From: Bacillota bacterium
Lineage (GTDB): Bacteria > Bacillota > Clostridia > Oscillospirales > Oscillospiraceae
Assembly: GCA_021768085.1 (NCBI GenBank)
Contig: JAETOJ010000007.1
Location: 1 to 64,000, forward strand
Direction: 5' to 3'
DNA: 64,000 bases
How positions within the stretch are numbered: the stretch's first letter is position 1; the number at the start of each line of letters is the position of its first letter. The translations under genes were made by a program, and so were the position numbers. A model generated the notes under the pieces. That model did not search any database. It was not told where the DNA came from and saw only the letters and a program-made list of their open reading frames with translations. Shown here in pieces: positions 25,866-34,869 of the stretch.

Positions 25866-26079
25866 AGCACGTCCTCGTTATACCACAGGTTTGTCATATA
25901 CAGCCCGTCCGGCGGGATTTTAAGTCGCCGGGCGGAAATGAATTCCGCCTCGGCTCCGCCGCTTCGCGGCGGGCCTGCTTGCGCAGGCCTACCGCGCCGC
26001 CGAACACAGCGTTCAGCTACTTATTATAATACATCTTCGTCATACCACAGGTTTGTCATATACAGCCCGTCCGGCGGCG
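25862..26079 (-). repeat. Duplicated truA 3' end flanking a palindrome-rich insert
   Basis: 25869-25915 and 26033-26079 are 47-base direct copies differing at three positions. Both encode the TruA tail PDGLYMTNLWY-x-EDVL. The distal copy ends in TGA at 25862-25864, overlapping the GNAT start. The functional copy ends in TAA. Between them lie hairpins such as GGCCTGC/GCAGGCC and GGCGGAA/TTCCGCC. Confidence 0.85.
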
Positions 26080-26779
26080 CGGTGGGGCCCGCCAGGGTGC
26101 GGTTGCGGGAGGCCAGGATCTCCGGGATTTCCGCCGGATTTAGCTTGCCCTCGGCGGCGTAGATACAGGTGCCCACCATGGCCCGGGCCATGTTATAGAG
26201 GAAGCCGTCGGCGCACATCCGGCAGTCGATGAGATCCCCGTGGCGCTCGATCTCGAAGTAGTGGACGGTGCGCACCGTGGTGAGGGTCTCGGTGCCCACG
26301 TTCCGGACGGCGGCGAAGTCGTGGGTGCCCACAAGCTGCCGGGCCGCCGCCGCCATGATCGTCTCGTCCAGCAGCCTGGGGTAGAACCACACCCGGTTCA
26401 CGTAAAAGGGATCCCGGATGCGGGAGTTGTAAATTTTATAGGTGTACTCTTTTTTCCGGCAGGAGCCGATGGCATTGAAGCCGTCGGGCACCACCGTGGC
26501 CTTGCAGACGGAGATATCGTCCGGCAGCCGGGTGTTCACCGCCAGGGGGAGTCGCTGGGCGGGGATGCCGGAGGTGGTGCGGAAGTTGGCCACGTACACC
26601 TGGGCGTGGACCCCGGCGTCGGTGCGGCCCGCCCCAGTGACCCGCACCGGATGGCCCACCACTGAGGCCAGCGCCTTTTCCAGCACCTCCGCTACGGTGA
26701 CGGCGTTCTTCTGCACCTGCCAGCCGTGGTAGGCGGTGCCGGTGTAGCTCAGCCGCAGGGCGATGTTGCGCTGTTCCAT
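26024..26779 (-). CDS. truA: tRNA pseudouridine(38-40) synthase TruA
   Basis: This 251-residue enzyme isomerises U38-U40 in tRNA anticodon arms. The catalytic Asp lies in GAGRTDAGVHA (about residues 50-60). Other conserved segments are YHGWQVQKN, CRKKEYTYKI, and the C-terminal MCADGFLYNMARAMVGT with LAGPTAPPDGLYM. The start follows GAAAGGCGGC. Its last 15 codons recur downstream (25869-25915) with mostly synonymous changes, so the present 3' end may be a replacement. Confidence 0.95.
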   Translation of the reverse strand: MEQRNIALRLSYTGTAYHGWQVQKNAVTVAEVLEKALASVVGHPVRVTGAGRTDAGVHAQVYVANFRTTSGIPAQRLPLAVNTRLPDDISVCKATVVPDGFNAIGSCRKKEYTYKIYNSRIRDPFYVNRVWFYPRLLDETIMAAAARQLVGTHDFAAVRNVGTETLTTVRTVHYFEIERHGDLIDCRMCADGFLYNMARAMVGTCIYAAEGKLNPAEIPEILASRNRTLAGPTAPPDGLYMTNLWYDEDVL

Positions 26780-26808
26780 GGGGGGTGCCGCCTTTCATCG
26801 TGAAGGTC

Positions 26809-26979
26809 AAGGGCCTTCTTCTTTTTCTTGAAAGAAAAAGAAGAAGCAAGAAAAAGAACTTGAAGCTGCTTTCCCAGGCAGGGAGGGGGTGAATTAAGCT
26901 GCGCGTGTTCGGTAAAGCGTAGCTTAAAGTTTCTTTTTTCGCTTCCTTTTTTCTTTTCAAAGAAAAAAGGAAGGCCCTT
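26809..26979. repeat. Palindromic intergenic element between ecfT and truA
   Basis: The outer arms AAGGGCCTTC (26809) and GAAGGCCCTT (26970-26979) are inverted. Inside are two poly-pyrimidine hairpins, 26815-26846 (CTTCTTCTTTTTCTT stem) and 26942-26973 (CTTCCTTTTTTCTTT stem), and a weaker stem TAAGCTGCGC/GCGTAGCTTA. No gene is present. Confidence 0.7.
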
Positions 26980-27784
26980 ACAGCCCGAAATGTCCGAGAA
27001 CGCCTACGGACACTGCCAGTGCCAGGGCGCCCAGCATAAACAACACATCGCCGGGACGGTAGTGGAGCTGTTTCATCCGGGTGCGGCCCTCGCCGCCGTG
27101 ATAGCAGCGGCACTCCATGGCGGTGGCCAGCTCGTCCGCCCGCCGGAAGGCGGAGATGAACAGCGGTACCAGCAGAGGGATCAGGGCCTTTGCCCGTTGC
27201 ACCAGGCTGCCCGAGTCGAAGTCCGCGCCCCTTGCCCGCTGAGCGGACATGATCTTGTCCGTCTCCTCGATGAGGGTGGGGATGAACCGCAGGGCGATGG
27301 ACATCATCATGGCCAGCTCGTGGACGGGCACGCGGATCTTTTTCAGCGGCCCCATCAAGCTCTCCAGCCCGTCGGTGAGGGCCAGGGGGGAGGTGGTGTA
27401 GGTGAGCAGGAAGGTGCAGGAGATGAGCATCAGGATCCGCACCACCATAAAGACGGCGTGGACAATGCCCTCCCGGGTGACGGTGAAGATCCAGAAGGAG
27501 ACCAGGGGCTCCCCGGGGGTGTAGAAGATATTCAGCACGGCAGTGAACACCAGGATGAACACCACCGGCTTCATCCCCCGCAGCAGGGACTTCAGGCTGA
27601 CGGTGGACACCTTCACCACCACCGCCAGCGCCGCCAGCAGAATGCCGTAGGTCACCAGCCACTCGGCCAGGAACAGGGCCACAATGTAACAGATCAGGGC
27701 TGTCAGCTTGGCCCGGGGATCCAGCCGGTGGATGGGGGAATTGCCGGGGAAATACTGGCCCAGGGTGATATCGCGCAGCGCCAT
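26978..27784 (-). CDS. ecfT: ECF transporter transmembrane subunit EcfT
   Basis: This is about 268 residues from the ATG at 27784, immediately after the ecfA2 stop; an upstream in-frame Met lies inside ecfA2. It couples two ATPases to exchangeable vitamin- or metal-binding S components. The N-terminus GQYFPGNSPIHRLDPRAKL is diagnostic. Several helices follow, and the coupling helices contain the Ala-Arg-Gly motif (RARGADFDSGS, about residue 175). The unit is ecfA1-x-ecfA2-ecfT on one strand. No S component or riboswitch is adjacent, so this is a shared energising module. Confidence 0.92.
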   Translation of the reverse strand: MALRDITLGQYFPGNSPIHRLDPRAKLTALICYIVALFLAEWLVTYGILLAALAVVVKVSTVSLKSLLRGMKPVVFILVFTAVLNIFYTPGEPLVSFWIFTVTREGIVHAVFMVVRILMLISCTFLLTYTTSPLALTDGLESLMGPLKKIRVPVHELAMMMSIALRFIPTLIEETDKIMSAQRARGADFDSGSLVQRAKALIPLLVPLFISAFRRADELATAMECRCYHGGEGRTRMKQLHYRPGDVLFMLGALALAVSVGVLGHFGL

Positions 27785-27785
27785 C

Positions 27786-28652
27786 TTACCGCACCTCCCT
27801 TCGGTGGAGGGCGGCCAAGACCGCCTCCCGGGCCTGGGGAATGGTGTAGACCGACGAGGGCACGTCCAACCCCAGGGAGCGCAGCCGGGCAAACACCCGC
27901 GTCATGGCGGGCACGCCCAGGCCCATGGCCTCCAGCTCGTCCCCGTGGGCAAAGACCTCCTCCGGGGGGCCGGAGAAGGGGATGGTGCCCTGGTGGATCA
28001 CCACCAGCCGCCCCGCCTCCCGGGCCACCTCCTCCATGGAGTGGGACACCAGGATCACACAGGCGTTTTTCTCCTCGTGGTAGGTGCGGATGTTGTCCAG
28101 AATCCGGGCGGAGCCGGAGGGATCCAGCCCTGCCGTGGGCTCGTCCAGCACCAGCACGGACGGCTCCATGGCGATGACGCCGGCGATGGCCACCCGGCGC
28201 TTCTGCCCGCCGGACAGGTCGAAGGGGGACTTCTCCAGCACCCCCGGCTCCAGCCCCACAAAGCGGGCGGACTGTTTGACCCGGCGATCTACCTCGTCGG
28301 AATCCAGCCCCATGTTTTTGGGGCCGAAGGCGATGTCCTGATACACCGTCTCCTCAAAGAGCTGGTACTCCGGGTACTGGAACACCAGCCCCACCTGGCA
28401 CCGCACCTGCCGGGTGCGCTCCTTGGACTCCCAGATGTCGGTGCCGTCGAACAGCACCTGGCCGGAGGTGGGCTTCAGCAGGCCGTTCAGGTGCTGGATC
28501 AGGGTGGACTTCCCCGACCCGGTGCGGCCGATAATGGCCAGGTACTCCCCGGGCTGGGCGGAAAAGTCCACGCCGTCCAGGGCGGTGTGCTCAAAGGGCG
28601 TGCCCTGGCTGTAGGTGTGGGTCAGTTGTTTGGTTTCGATAATAGCGCCCAT
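27786..28652 (-). CDS. ecfA2: ECF transporter ATPase EcfA2
   Basis: This is 288 residues from the ATG at 28652 after AAGGAG. Walker A is GRTGSGKST (about 39-47), the Q-loop is QYPEYQLFEETV, the signature LSGGQKRR, Walker B VLVLDEPTAGLD, and the switch His is in VSHSME. The QYPE Q-loop and C-terminal extension are typical of EcfA2. It pairs with EcfA1 to energise EcfT. The stop precedes the ecfT start by one base. Confidence 0.92.
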   Translation of the reverse strand: MGAIIETKQLTHTYSQGTPFEHTALDGVDFSAQPGEYLAIIGRTGSGKSTLIQHLNGLLKPTSGQVLFDGTDIWESKERTRQVRCQVGLVFQYPEYQLFEETVYQDIAFGPKNMGLDSDEVDRRVKQSARFVGLEPGVLEKSPFDLSGGQKRRVAIAGVIAMEPSVLVLDEPTAGLDPSGSARILDNIRTYHEEKNACVILVSHSMEEVAREAGRLVVIHQGTIPFSGPPEEVFAHGDELEAMGLGVPAMTRVFARLRSLGLDVPSSVYTIPQAREAVLAALHRREVR

Positions 28653-28684
28653 TAGAAACTCCTTGGATGGGGATGATGAATCAA

Positions 28685-29131
28685 TCAAGCCGGAGGCTGT
28701 CTTTTCTTGTATACGATGATCTGCGGCTCTGAACCGCCGCATCCGTATTCGCATACCAGCAGGTAATGGTCGTCTGCCACAATGCCATAGCATCTGTCGC
28801 TGCCCGGGATCTCGATTTGATTCCCCAGATAAACGCGGTTATCTTCCAGCAGTTTGACGGACTGTCCGTTTGCAAGTGTATACTCCAAATTTACATAAAA
28901 TCCATTTAACAGGTTGAGGCTATGGACTTGCAGCCCTTGAATTCCAAGGGCGTTAAACTCCGCGATCAGTGTTTCCTTCATGCCGTAAAACGCCTCGAGC
29001 CCGCCTTTTCTGACGCGCTCCGCCGCGACGCACGTCCCGCCAAAGGGGTGCCCGTCTGTTTTCACACAGCCGCCGCAATCATCTTTTCTGTTACACTCGC
29101 CGCAGCATTCGGTTCCACAGATAGATAACAT
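28685..29131 (-). CDS. DUF3795-like cysteine-rich protein inside the ecf operon
   Basis: This is 148 residues starting MLSICGTECCGECNRKDDCG after GGAGG. Its N-terminal 35 residues carry seven cysteines (CGTECCGEC, CGGC, TC) as in DUF3795 proteins. The C-terminal 110 residues form an alpha/beta region with a late pair (CEYGCGG). It separates ecfA1 from ecfA2, which are normally adjacent or overlapping, and lies on the same strand with gaps of about 32 bp. It is probably inserted and co-transcribed. The function is unknown, and the domain call rests on cysteine spacing. Confidence 0.65.
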   Translation of the reverse strand: MLSICGTECCGECNRKDDCGGCVKTDGHPFGGTCVAAERVRKGGLEAFYGMKETLIAEFNALGIQGLQVHSLNLLNGFYVNLEYTLANGQSVKLLEDNRVYLGNQIEIPGSDRCYGIVADDHYLLVCEYGCGGSEPQIIVYKKRQPPA

Positions 29132-29163
29132 GAATTTACCTCCTCAAACGCCGGGTCGCGGCC

Positions 29164-30009
29164 CTACGCCAGCAGCCCCTTCAAAACCCCGGCGCACTCG
29201 TCCACCGTCAGCGCGGTGAGGGGCACATCCACCCCCGCCTGCCGCAGCTCGTACAGCAGAGCCACCGGCTCGGGCACCTCCAGCCCCAGGGAGCGCAGGC
29301 CGTCCACGTTCTGGAACACCAGCTCCGGCCTGTCGTCCGCCACGATGTGGCCGTCGTGCATGACCACCACCCGGCCGGCCTGGGCGGCCTCGTCCATGTG
29401 GTGGGTGATGAGCACCACGGTAATATTCTGCTCCCGGTTCAGCCGCTTCACGGTGTCCAGCACCTCTTTCCGGCCCACCGGATCCAGCATGGCGGTGGGC
29501 TCGTCCAGCACGATGCACCGGGGCCGCATGGCCAGCACCCCGGCAATGGCCACCCGCTGCTTCTGGCCCCCGGACAGCAGATGGGGGGCGTGGCGGGCGT
29601 ACTCGGTCATGCCCACGGCGGCCAGGGCCCTGTCCACCCGTTCCCGGATCTCCGCGGAGGGCACGCCCAGATTCTCCGGGCCGAAGGCCACGTCCTCCTC
29701 CACCACGCTGGCCACGATCTGGTTGTCCGGGTTCTGGAACACCATGCCCACCCGGCGGCGGATGTCCAGCAGCTTGTCCTCGTCGCAGGTGTCCATGCCG
29801 TCCACGTAGACCTTGCCCCCGGAGGGCAGGAGGATGGCGTTGAAGTGCTTGGCCAGGGTGGACTTGCCGGAGCCGTTGTGGCCCAGCACCGCCACAAACT
29901 CCCCGGGCTGGATGGACAGGGACACCCCGTCCAGCACCGTGGGGGCCACCCCCTCCTCGGTGGTGTAGCGGAAGGTGAGATCTTCAGTTTGGAGTATGGG
30001 TTGGGCCAT
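29164..30009 (-). CDS. ecfA1: ECF transporter ATPase EcfA1
   Basis: This is 281 residues from the ATG at 30009. Walker A is GHNGSGKST, the Q-loop QNPDNQIVASVVEEDVAFGP, the signature LSGGQKQR, Walker B CIVLDEPTAMLDP, and the switch ITHHMDE. The QNPDNQ loop is the EcfA1 hallmark. It leads the unit ecfA1-DUF3795-like-ecfA2-ecfT and follows the VanZ gene by 10 bp. Confidence 0.93.
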   Translation of the reverse strand: MAQPILQTEDLTFRYTTEEGVAPTVLDGVSLSIQPGEFVAVLGHNGSGKSTLAKHFNAILLPSGGKVYVDGMDTCDEDKLLDIRRRVGMVFQNPDNQIVASVVEEDVAFGPENLGVPSAEIRERVDRALAAVGMTEYARHAPHLLSGGQKQRVAIAGVLAMRPRCIVLDEPTAMLDPVGRKEVLDTVKRLNREQNITVVLITHHMDEAAQAGRVVVMHDGHIVADDRPELVFQNVDGLRSLGLEVPEPVALLYELRQAGVDVPLTALTVDECAGVLKGLLA

Positions 30010-30019
30010 AAGAAATACC

Positions 30020-30661
30020 TCAATCAGGTGAAGTGATGGGAGATACCGTAATCCCCGCCGCGAACCGGGGAAACAGCCGCCGCAGCGCCAGCGCCAGCAG
30101 CCAGCCGCAAAAGGCCCCCAGGGTGTTGAGCAGCAGGTCGTCGATGTCGAAGGCACGGCCCACGCAGAGCTGCCAGCACTCAATGAAAGCGGTGACGCAG
30201 AAGCCGGACAGCAGTGCCCGCTTCCAGTTGAAGCCCCGGAACAGTAGTCCGGGAAAAAGGCCAAAGGGGACGAACATGACGATGTTTCCCAGCAGGACGT
30301 ACCGTATCTGTCCGAAGGTCTGGAAGGGGGTCAGGTTGATATTGCCGGGGGCGAACAGGGACGCGCTGCCGTCCGCGCTGAATACCGTGACGGCCGGGGG
30401 CAGGCCGTAGCGCAGCACGCTCCCAAAGCCGAGCCACCGGGGCGTCAGGGTGATGGCCGCCATGCCGCCGGAGAACAGCCAGAACAGAAGAAGGAGGATC
30501 TCACGCGGCGGGGTGCTTCGCAGTCCCCGCGCCGCCAGACGGCGTTTGCGCCAGGGCCGCAGGCAGGCGAATAGAACCGCCGCCAGCGCCGCGCCGGGGA
30601 GCATATCAACAAGGTGTGTGGTGATAGGGGAATAAAGCAGGTTGAGCAGCAGGGTATTCAT
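30020..30661 (-). CDS. VanZ-family membrane protein
   Basis: This is 213 residues from the ATG at 30661, which overlaps the stop of the methyltransferase gene (ATGA). Five hydrophobic segments are visible, with the VanZ signature NINLTPFQTFGQI, GNIVMFVPFGLFPGLL, FIECWQLCVGRAFDIDDLLL, NTLGAFCGW. VanZ proteins affect teicoplanin sensitivity and envelope lipids; the chromosomal role is unclear. It is coupled to the methyltransferase upstream and sits close to ecfA1 downstream. Confidence 0.88.
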   Translation of the reverse strand: MNTLLLNLLYSPITTHLVDMLPGAALAAVLFACLRPWRKRRLAARGLRSTPPREILLLLFWLFSGGMAAITLTPRWLGFGSVLRYGLPPAVTVFSADGSASLFAPGNINLTPFQTFGQIRYVLLGNIVMFVPFGLFPGLLFRGFNWKRALLSGFCVTAFIECWQLCVGRAFDIDDLLLNTLGAFCGWLLALALRRLFPRFAAGITVSPITSPD

Positions 30662-31521
30662 GTGGCTGTCCACCTTCCCGTGGCCCCGCAGGGCAGGGCC
30701 AGCCCCGTGGCGGACACGGGCAGGCCCAGCTCGTCGGACACGGCATGCCCGCCGAATTTGCCGCCGATGACGGTCTGCAGCATATAGGTCAGCACCGAGG
30801 GGGCCAGCCCCGTGGTGTAGGAATTCAAAATCACAAACAGCGGCTGGTCGGACAGCACCCCGGCCACCAGCTCCACAAAGGGGTACAGGTTCCCCTCCAG
30901 CTTCCACACCTCGCCGGAGGGGCCCCGGCCGTAGGAGGGGGGATCCATGATAATGGCATCGTACCGGCGGCCCCGGCGGATCTCCCGCTCCACGAATTTG
31001 GCGCAGTCGTCCACGATCCAGCGGATGGGCTTGTCCTCCAGCCCGGAGATCTTCGCGTTCTCCCGGGCCCACTGCACCATGCCCTTTGCCGCGTCCACGT
31101 GGCATACCGACGCCCCCGCCGCCGCGCAGGCGATGGTGGCCCCGCCGGTGTAGGCGAACAGGTTCAGCACGCTGACGGGCCGGCCGGCCTTTTGAATTTG
31201 CTCCCGGGCGAAGTCCCAGTTGGCGGCCTGCTCGGGGAACACGCCGGTGTGCTTGAAGTTCATCAGCCCCACCTGGAAGGTGAGATCCCTGTAATGAATC
31301 TGCCAGCGCTGGGGGACGCTTTTGTCCGCCCACTGGCCGCCTCCGGTGCTGGAGCGGGCGTACCGGGCGTCGGGCTTTTTCCAGCCCCGGTGGGAGCGGG
31401 GGGTATTCCAGATGGCCTGGGGATCGGGCCGCACCAGCAGCTTGTCCCCCCAGCGCTCCAGCTTCTCGCCCCGGCCGCAGTCCAGCAGCTCGTAGTCCTT
31501 CCATTGGTCAGCCAGCCACAT
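30658..31521 (-). CDS. RlmI-like class I methyltransferase
   Basis: This is 287 residues from the ATG at 31521 after GGGGGC. The core is NLFAYTGGATIACAAAGASVCHVDAA (SAM-binding motif I, about 160-185), and the catalytic-type motif MDPPSYGRG is at about 235. The product resembles rRNA large-subunit m5C methyltransferases (RlmI/YwbD), but the N-terminal PUA domain is missing or divergent, so another target is possible. The stop overlaps the VanZ start. Confidence 0.8.
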   Translation of the reverse strand: MWLADQWKDYELLDCGRGEKLERWGDKLLVRPDPQAIWNTPRSHRGWKKPDARYARSSTGGGQWADKSVPQRWQIHYRDLTFQVGLMNFKHTGVFPEQAANWDFAREQIQKAGRPVSVLNLFAYTGGATIACAAAGASVCHVDAAKGMVQWARENAKISGLEDKPIRWIVDDCAKFVEREIRRGRRYDAIIMDPPSYGRGPSGEVWKLEGNLYPFVELVAGVLSDQPLFVILNSYTTGLAPSVLTYMLQTVIGGKFGGHAVSDELGLPVSATGLALPCGATGRWTAT

Positions 31522-31814
31522 GGCGCCGCCCCCTTTTGCCTTCCGGCAGGAAATCAAGTCATTATACTACACAGGGGCGGATTAGTCAAATCCCGGAGGA
31601 CAAATGGGGGTAAATTCCAGATTTCCCCGGATCCGCCTTTTGATGGAGGCAAAGGCAAAAAAGCGGAAAAACTGCGGGATATTTGCAGAGATAGCGAAAA
31701 TTTGGCGAATATGGGTTGCGTTCTCAGGGAATTTATGGTATTATAATAAGTGGAGGAATTTGTTCGTGAACAAGGACGGATGGGCGGTGTCCAACAAAAT
31801 TGGGGGAATCAGCA

Positions 31815-34800
31815 ATGGGAGCAGCCGGGAACCGATCGGCCCGAAATAAGGGTACATTGAGAAAAAATCTGTTGACAGGTCTGTCCTATCCGCAGGGGTT
31901 TATGGAGGACGCACGGTGGTTCATCCAGGGCACCAAGCCCAATGCCTACTGCATGATCGCCATTGACATTCTGCACTTCCGCCTGTTCAATAAATTCCAT
32001 GGACGGGACATGGGCGACCGGTATCTGCGCTACATCGCGGACGCCCTGCAGACCGTGCGCAAGGAGCACGGCGGCGTGGCAGGGTATTTTGAGGGCGACA
32101 ACTTCTGCCTGATCATGCCCTTCCGAACCGAGCTGATCCAAAAGCTGTGGGACAAGATCATGGCGGGGAGTACCAATCAGGGCAGCGCCCTGGGCGTGCT
32201 GCCCGTGTTCGGCGTCAGCCCCATCGACGACCCGGAGCTGCCCCCGGAGATCTTCCATGATCGGGCCACGCTGGCCCGTTCCCGGGCCGCGGCGCGGGAT
32301 CCCATCTCCTATTACAGCGCCGGGATGGAGAGCTACTTGGAGGAGGAGATGCACCTGCTGATGGAGGTGACCGAGGCCCTGGAGCAGGATGAATTCACCT
32401 TCTTCGCCCAGCCCCAGTGCGACATCTTTTCCGGCAAGGTGGTGGGAGCGGAGTCGCTGGTGCGCTGGCGACACCCGGACAGGGGGCTGATCCCGCCGGG
32501 GAAGTTCATCCCCGTGCTGGAACGCAGCGGCATGATCCATCTGCTGGATCGGCAGGTGTGGGAGCGGGTGTGCCAGTGGCTGCGCAGCTGGATGGACCGG
32601 GGCTATCAGCCGGTGCCCATCTCCATCAATATCTCCCGGATCGACATCATGTCCATGGACGTGCCAGCCTATCTAGGCTACCTGCTGAAAAAATATGATC
32701 TGCCTCCGAAGTACCTGAAGGCCGAGATCACCGAGAGCGCCTACGCCGAGGAGGACGACGCCATCAATAGCACCGTGGATCGGCTGCGGGAGGCGGGCTT
32801 GCTGGTGATGATGGACGACTTCGGCAGCGGTTACTCCTCGCTGAATATGCTGAAAAGTGTCTCGGTGGATGTGCTCAAAATTGATATGCGCTTCCTGGAG
32901 ATCGGCGAAGGGGAGGAGCAAAAGGGCATCGGCATTCTGGAGTCCATCGTCAACATGGCCCGGATGATGGGGCTGCCCACCATTGTGGAGGGAGTGGAGA
33001 ACCTCCAGCAGGAGAACGTCCTGCGCAGCATGGGCTGCCAGTATGTGCAGGGCTACTACTACTGCAAGCCCCTGCCCATCGACCAGTTGGAGGTGGTGCT
33101 GGCCGACGAGCGGCGGCTGGACTTTTCCGGCCTGCGCTGCCGGCAGGTGGAGTCCTTCCATGCCCGGGAGCTTTTGGACGGTAATCTCTTTACCGACACC
33201 ATGGTGAACAACATTCTGGGGGCCGCCGCCCTCTATGAGGTGAGCAACGGCCAGATGGAGATCACCCGGATCAACGAGCAGGGCTACCGGCTGGCGGGGT
33301 TGGACGTATCCGACACCAAGGAGCTGAGCCGTAAGACCTGGGACGGCGTCCGGGACGACGACCGGCCGGTGATGCTGGGCCTGTTCGAGCGGGCCTATGA
33401 GCGGCGGCCCGGCGGGGCGGAGGGCAATGTCCACTATATCCGGGTGGACGGCCGGGTGCTCTGGATCCGGATGCGGGTGTTCTTCCTGCGGGAGCACGAG
33501 GGGCGCCGGGTGTACTTTGTGGGCCTGACGGACATCACCGACCTCCGGGAGCACCGGCGGGAGAAGGCCAAGCTCCAGAGCCTGCAGGGGGTGCAGCCCG
33601 AATTCAAGCACGAGCAGGGGCAGCTGGATCAGTGGTATGGAATGCTGCCCTGCGGCTTCGGCCTGTCCCGGATCGCCCTGAACCGGGAGGGGGAGCCCAT
33701 CGACTACGACGTCATCTACGTCAACGAGGAGATGGAGCGGATGTGCGGCGGGGACGCCACCCGGCTGCGCCACCTGATTCTGAAGGCCTTTGGGGACGAT
33801 TTCAAGAGGCTGCTGGAAAAGGCGTACCGGGCGGCCTTCCTGGGCGAGCGGATGGATCACTACGCCTACAGCTCTATCTCGGGCCACTACCTTCAGCTCA
33901 CCCTGTTTCAGCATGACTACGGCTATGTGGCCTGCCTGCTGCGGGACGTGACCAACAATCAGGTCTATGAGGGCGCCTTCAGCGGCATTGTGCGGGCCTT
34001 CCGGGAGGTGTACTACCTCCAGCTTCAGGAGAACTACTGCCGGATGCTGTATCCAGACGGGGATCAGCTCCTGGAGCGGGGGAACTACGAGGCCATGGTG
34101 GAGCGGCACTTCGGCACGGGCCGGATCGTGCGGGACAACGAGGAGGGCGTCCGCCAGTTCCTGTCCCTGGACAATCTGCGGGAGACCCTTCAGAGCCAGG
34201 ACACGGTGGAATACCGCTACCGGCGCTGCACCAAGTACAGCCCGGACGAGTGGTGCCTGACCACCGTGTCCGTCACCGAGCGGGAGGGGGACAGGCCCAA
34301 GGCGGCGGTCGTCACCATCCGCAGCATCGACAGGGTGATGAAGGAGGAGCAGGAGCGGCGGGAGGAGCGCATGGTGGAGACGCTGGCCACCATGTCGGAC
34401 GCCTTCTTCGTCTACCGGGGCGAGGGGAACGAGGAGCTGCTGTACGCCAACCCGGTGATGGCGGAGCTGTTTGGCTGCAAAACCATCGCGGAGTTCATGG
34501 AGCACGTGGGCCGCTCCTTCCGGGGCATTGTGCACCCGGAGGATCTGGATCGGGTGGAGTGGGAGATCACGCACCAGATTGAGCGCTCCGACCGGAACAT
34601 GGACTTTGTGCAGTACCGGATCATCCGAAAGGACGGCGGGATCCGCTGGGTGGACGACTGGGGTCACCTGGAGACCTCCAAGTACGGGGAGGAGAACCAA
34701 CTGTTCTATGTCTTTGTGAAGGACGTGACCGATACGATTTCCGAGGTTCAAACGGAAAAGCTGCTGAATTCCAACCGGTACTATTGGCCGGAGAGCCGGA

Positions 34801-34817
34801 GCTGCGGGCTGGAGTGA
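31815..34817 (+). CDS. Degenerate GGDEF - EAL - multiple PAS signalling protein
   Basis: This is about 1000 residues from the ATG at 31815 (GGGGG 8 bp upstream; a TTG at 31800 is weaker). Residues about 20-165 are a GGDEF fold whose motif reads FEGDN, so it cannot make c-di-GMP. An EAL domain follows (about 180-430): AESLVRWRHP (Glu about 213), ITESAY, DDFGSGYSS (about 334), LKIDM, VEGVEN, and KPL, so all catalytic residues appear present. The rest, about 450-1000, holds three or four PAS-like units, the last around NPVMAELFGCKTI to KDVTDT. It has no membrane segment. Sensor domains placed after EAL are unusual. It probably degrades c-di-GMP in response to a ligand. Confidence 0.85.
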   Translation: MGAAGNRSARNKGTLRKNLLTGLSYPQGFMEDARWFIQGTKPNAYCMIAIDILHFRLFNKFHGRDMGDRYLRYIADALQTVRKEHGGVAGYFEGDNFCLIMPFRTELIQKLWDKIMAGSTNQGSALGVLPVFGVSPIDDPELPPEIFHDRATLARSRAAARDPISYYSAGMESYLEEEMHLLMEVTEALEQDEFTFFAQPQCDIFSGKVVGAESLVRWRHPDRGLIPPGKFIPVLERSGMIHLLDRQVWERVCQWLRSWMDRGYQPVPISINISRIDIMSMDVPAYLGYLLKKYDLPPKYLKAEITESAYAEEDDAINSTVDRLREAGLLVMMDDFGSGYSSLNMLKSVSVDVLKIDMRFLEIGEGEEQKGIGILESIVNMARMMGLPTIVEGVENLQQENVLRSMGCQYVQGYYYCKPLPIDQLEVVLADERRLDFSGLRCRQVESFHARELLDGNLFTDTMVNNILGAAALYEVSNGQMEITRINEQGYRLAGLDVSDTKELSRKTWDGVRDDDRPVMLGLFERAYERRPGGAEGNVHYIRVDGRVLWIRMRVFFLREHEGRRVYFVGLTDITDLREHRREKAKLQSLQGVQPEFKHEQGQLDQWYGMLPCGFGLSRIALNREGEPIDYDVIYVNEEMERMCGGDATRLRHLILKAFGDDFKRLLEKAYRAAFLGERMDHYAYSSISGHYLQLTLFQHDYGYVACLLRDVTNNQVYEGAFSGIVRAFREVYYLQLQENYCRMLYPDGDQLLERGNYEAMVERHFGTGRIVRDNEEGVRQFLSLDNLRETLQSQDTVEYRYRRCTKYSPDEWCLTTVSVTEREGDRPKAAVVTIRSIDRVMKEEQERREERMVETLATMSDAFFVYRGEGNEELLYANPVMAELFGCKTIAEFMEHVGRSFRGIVHPEDLDRVEWEITHQIERSDRNMDFVQYRIIRKDGGIRWVDDWGHLETSKYGEENQLFYVFVKDVTDTISEVQTEKLLNSNRYYWPESRSCGLE

Positions 34818-34869
34818 GGCTCCGGCGCGCCCCGCCGGGCAGGCCATTCAGAACTTTGTCAGAATGCGG

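Noticed and set aside
26436-27662. Open frame running through ecfT, the intergenic element and truA
   Set aside because: It is out of frame with two clear genes and has Gly/Arg/His-rich composition typical of shadow frames.
27978-30009. Possible vitamin riboswitch in front of the ECF genes
   Set aside because: The genes follow one another and VanZ closely; there is no leader long enough for an aptamer.
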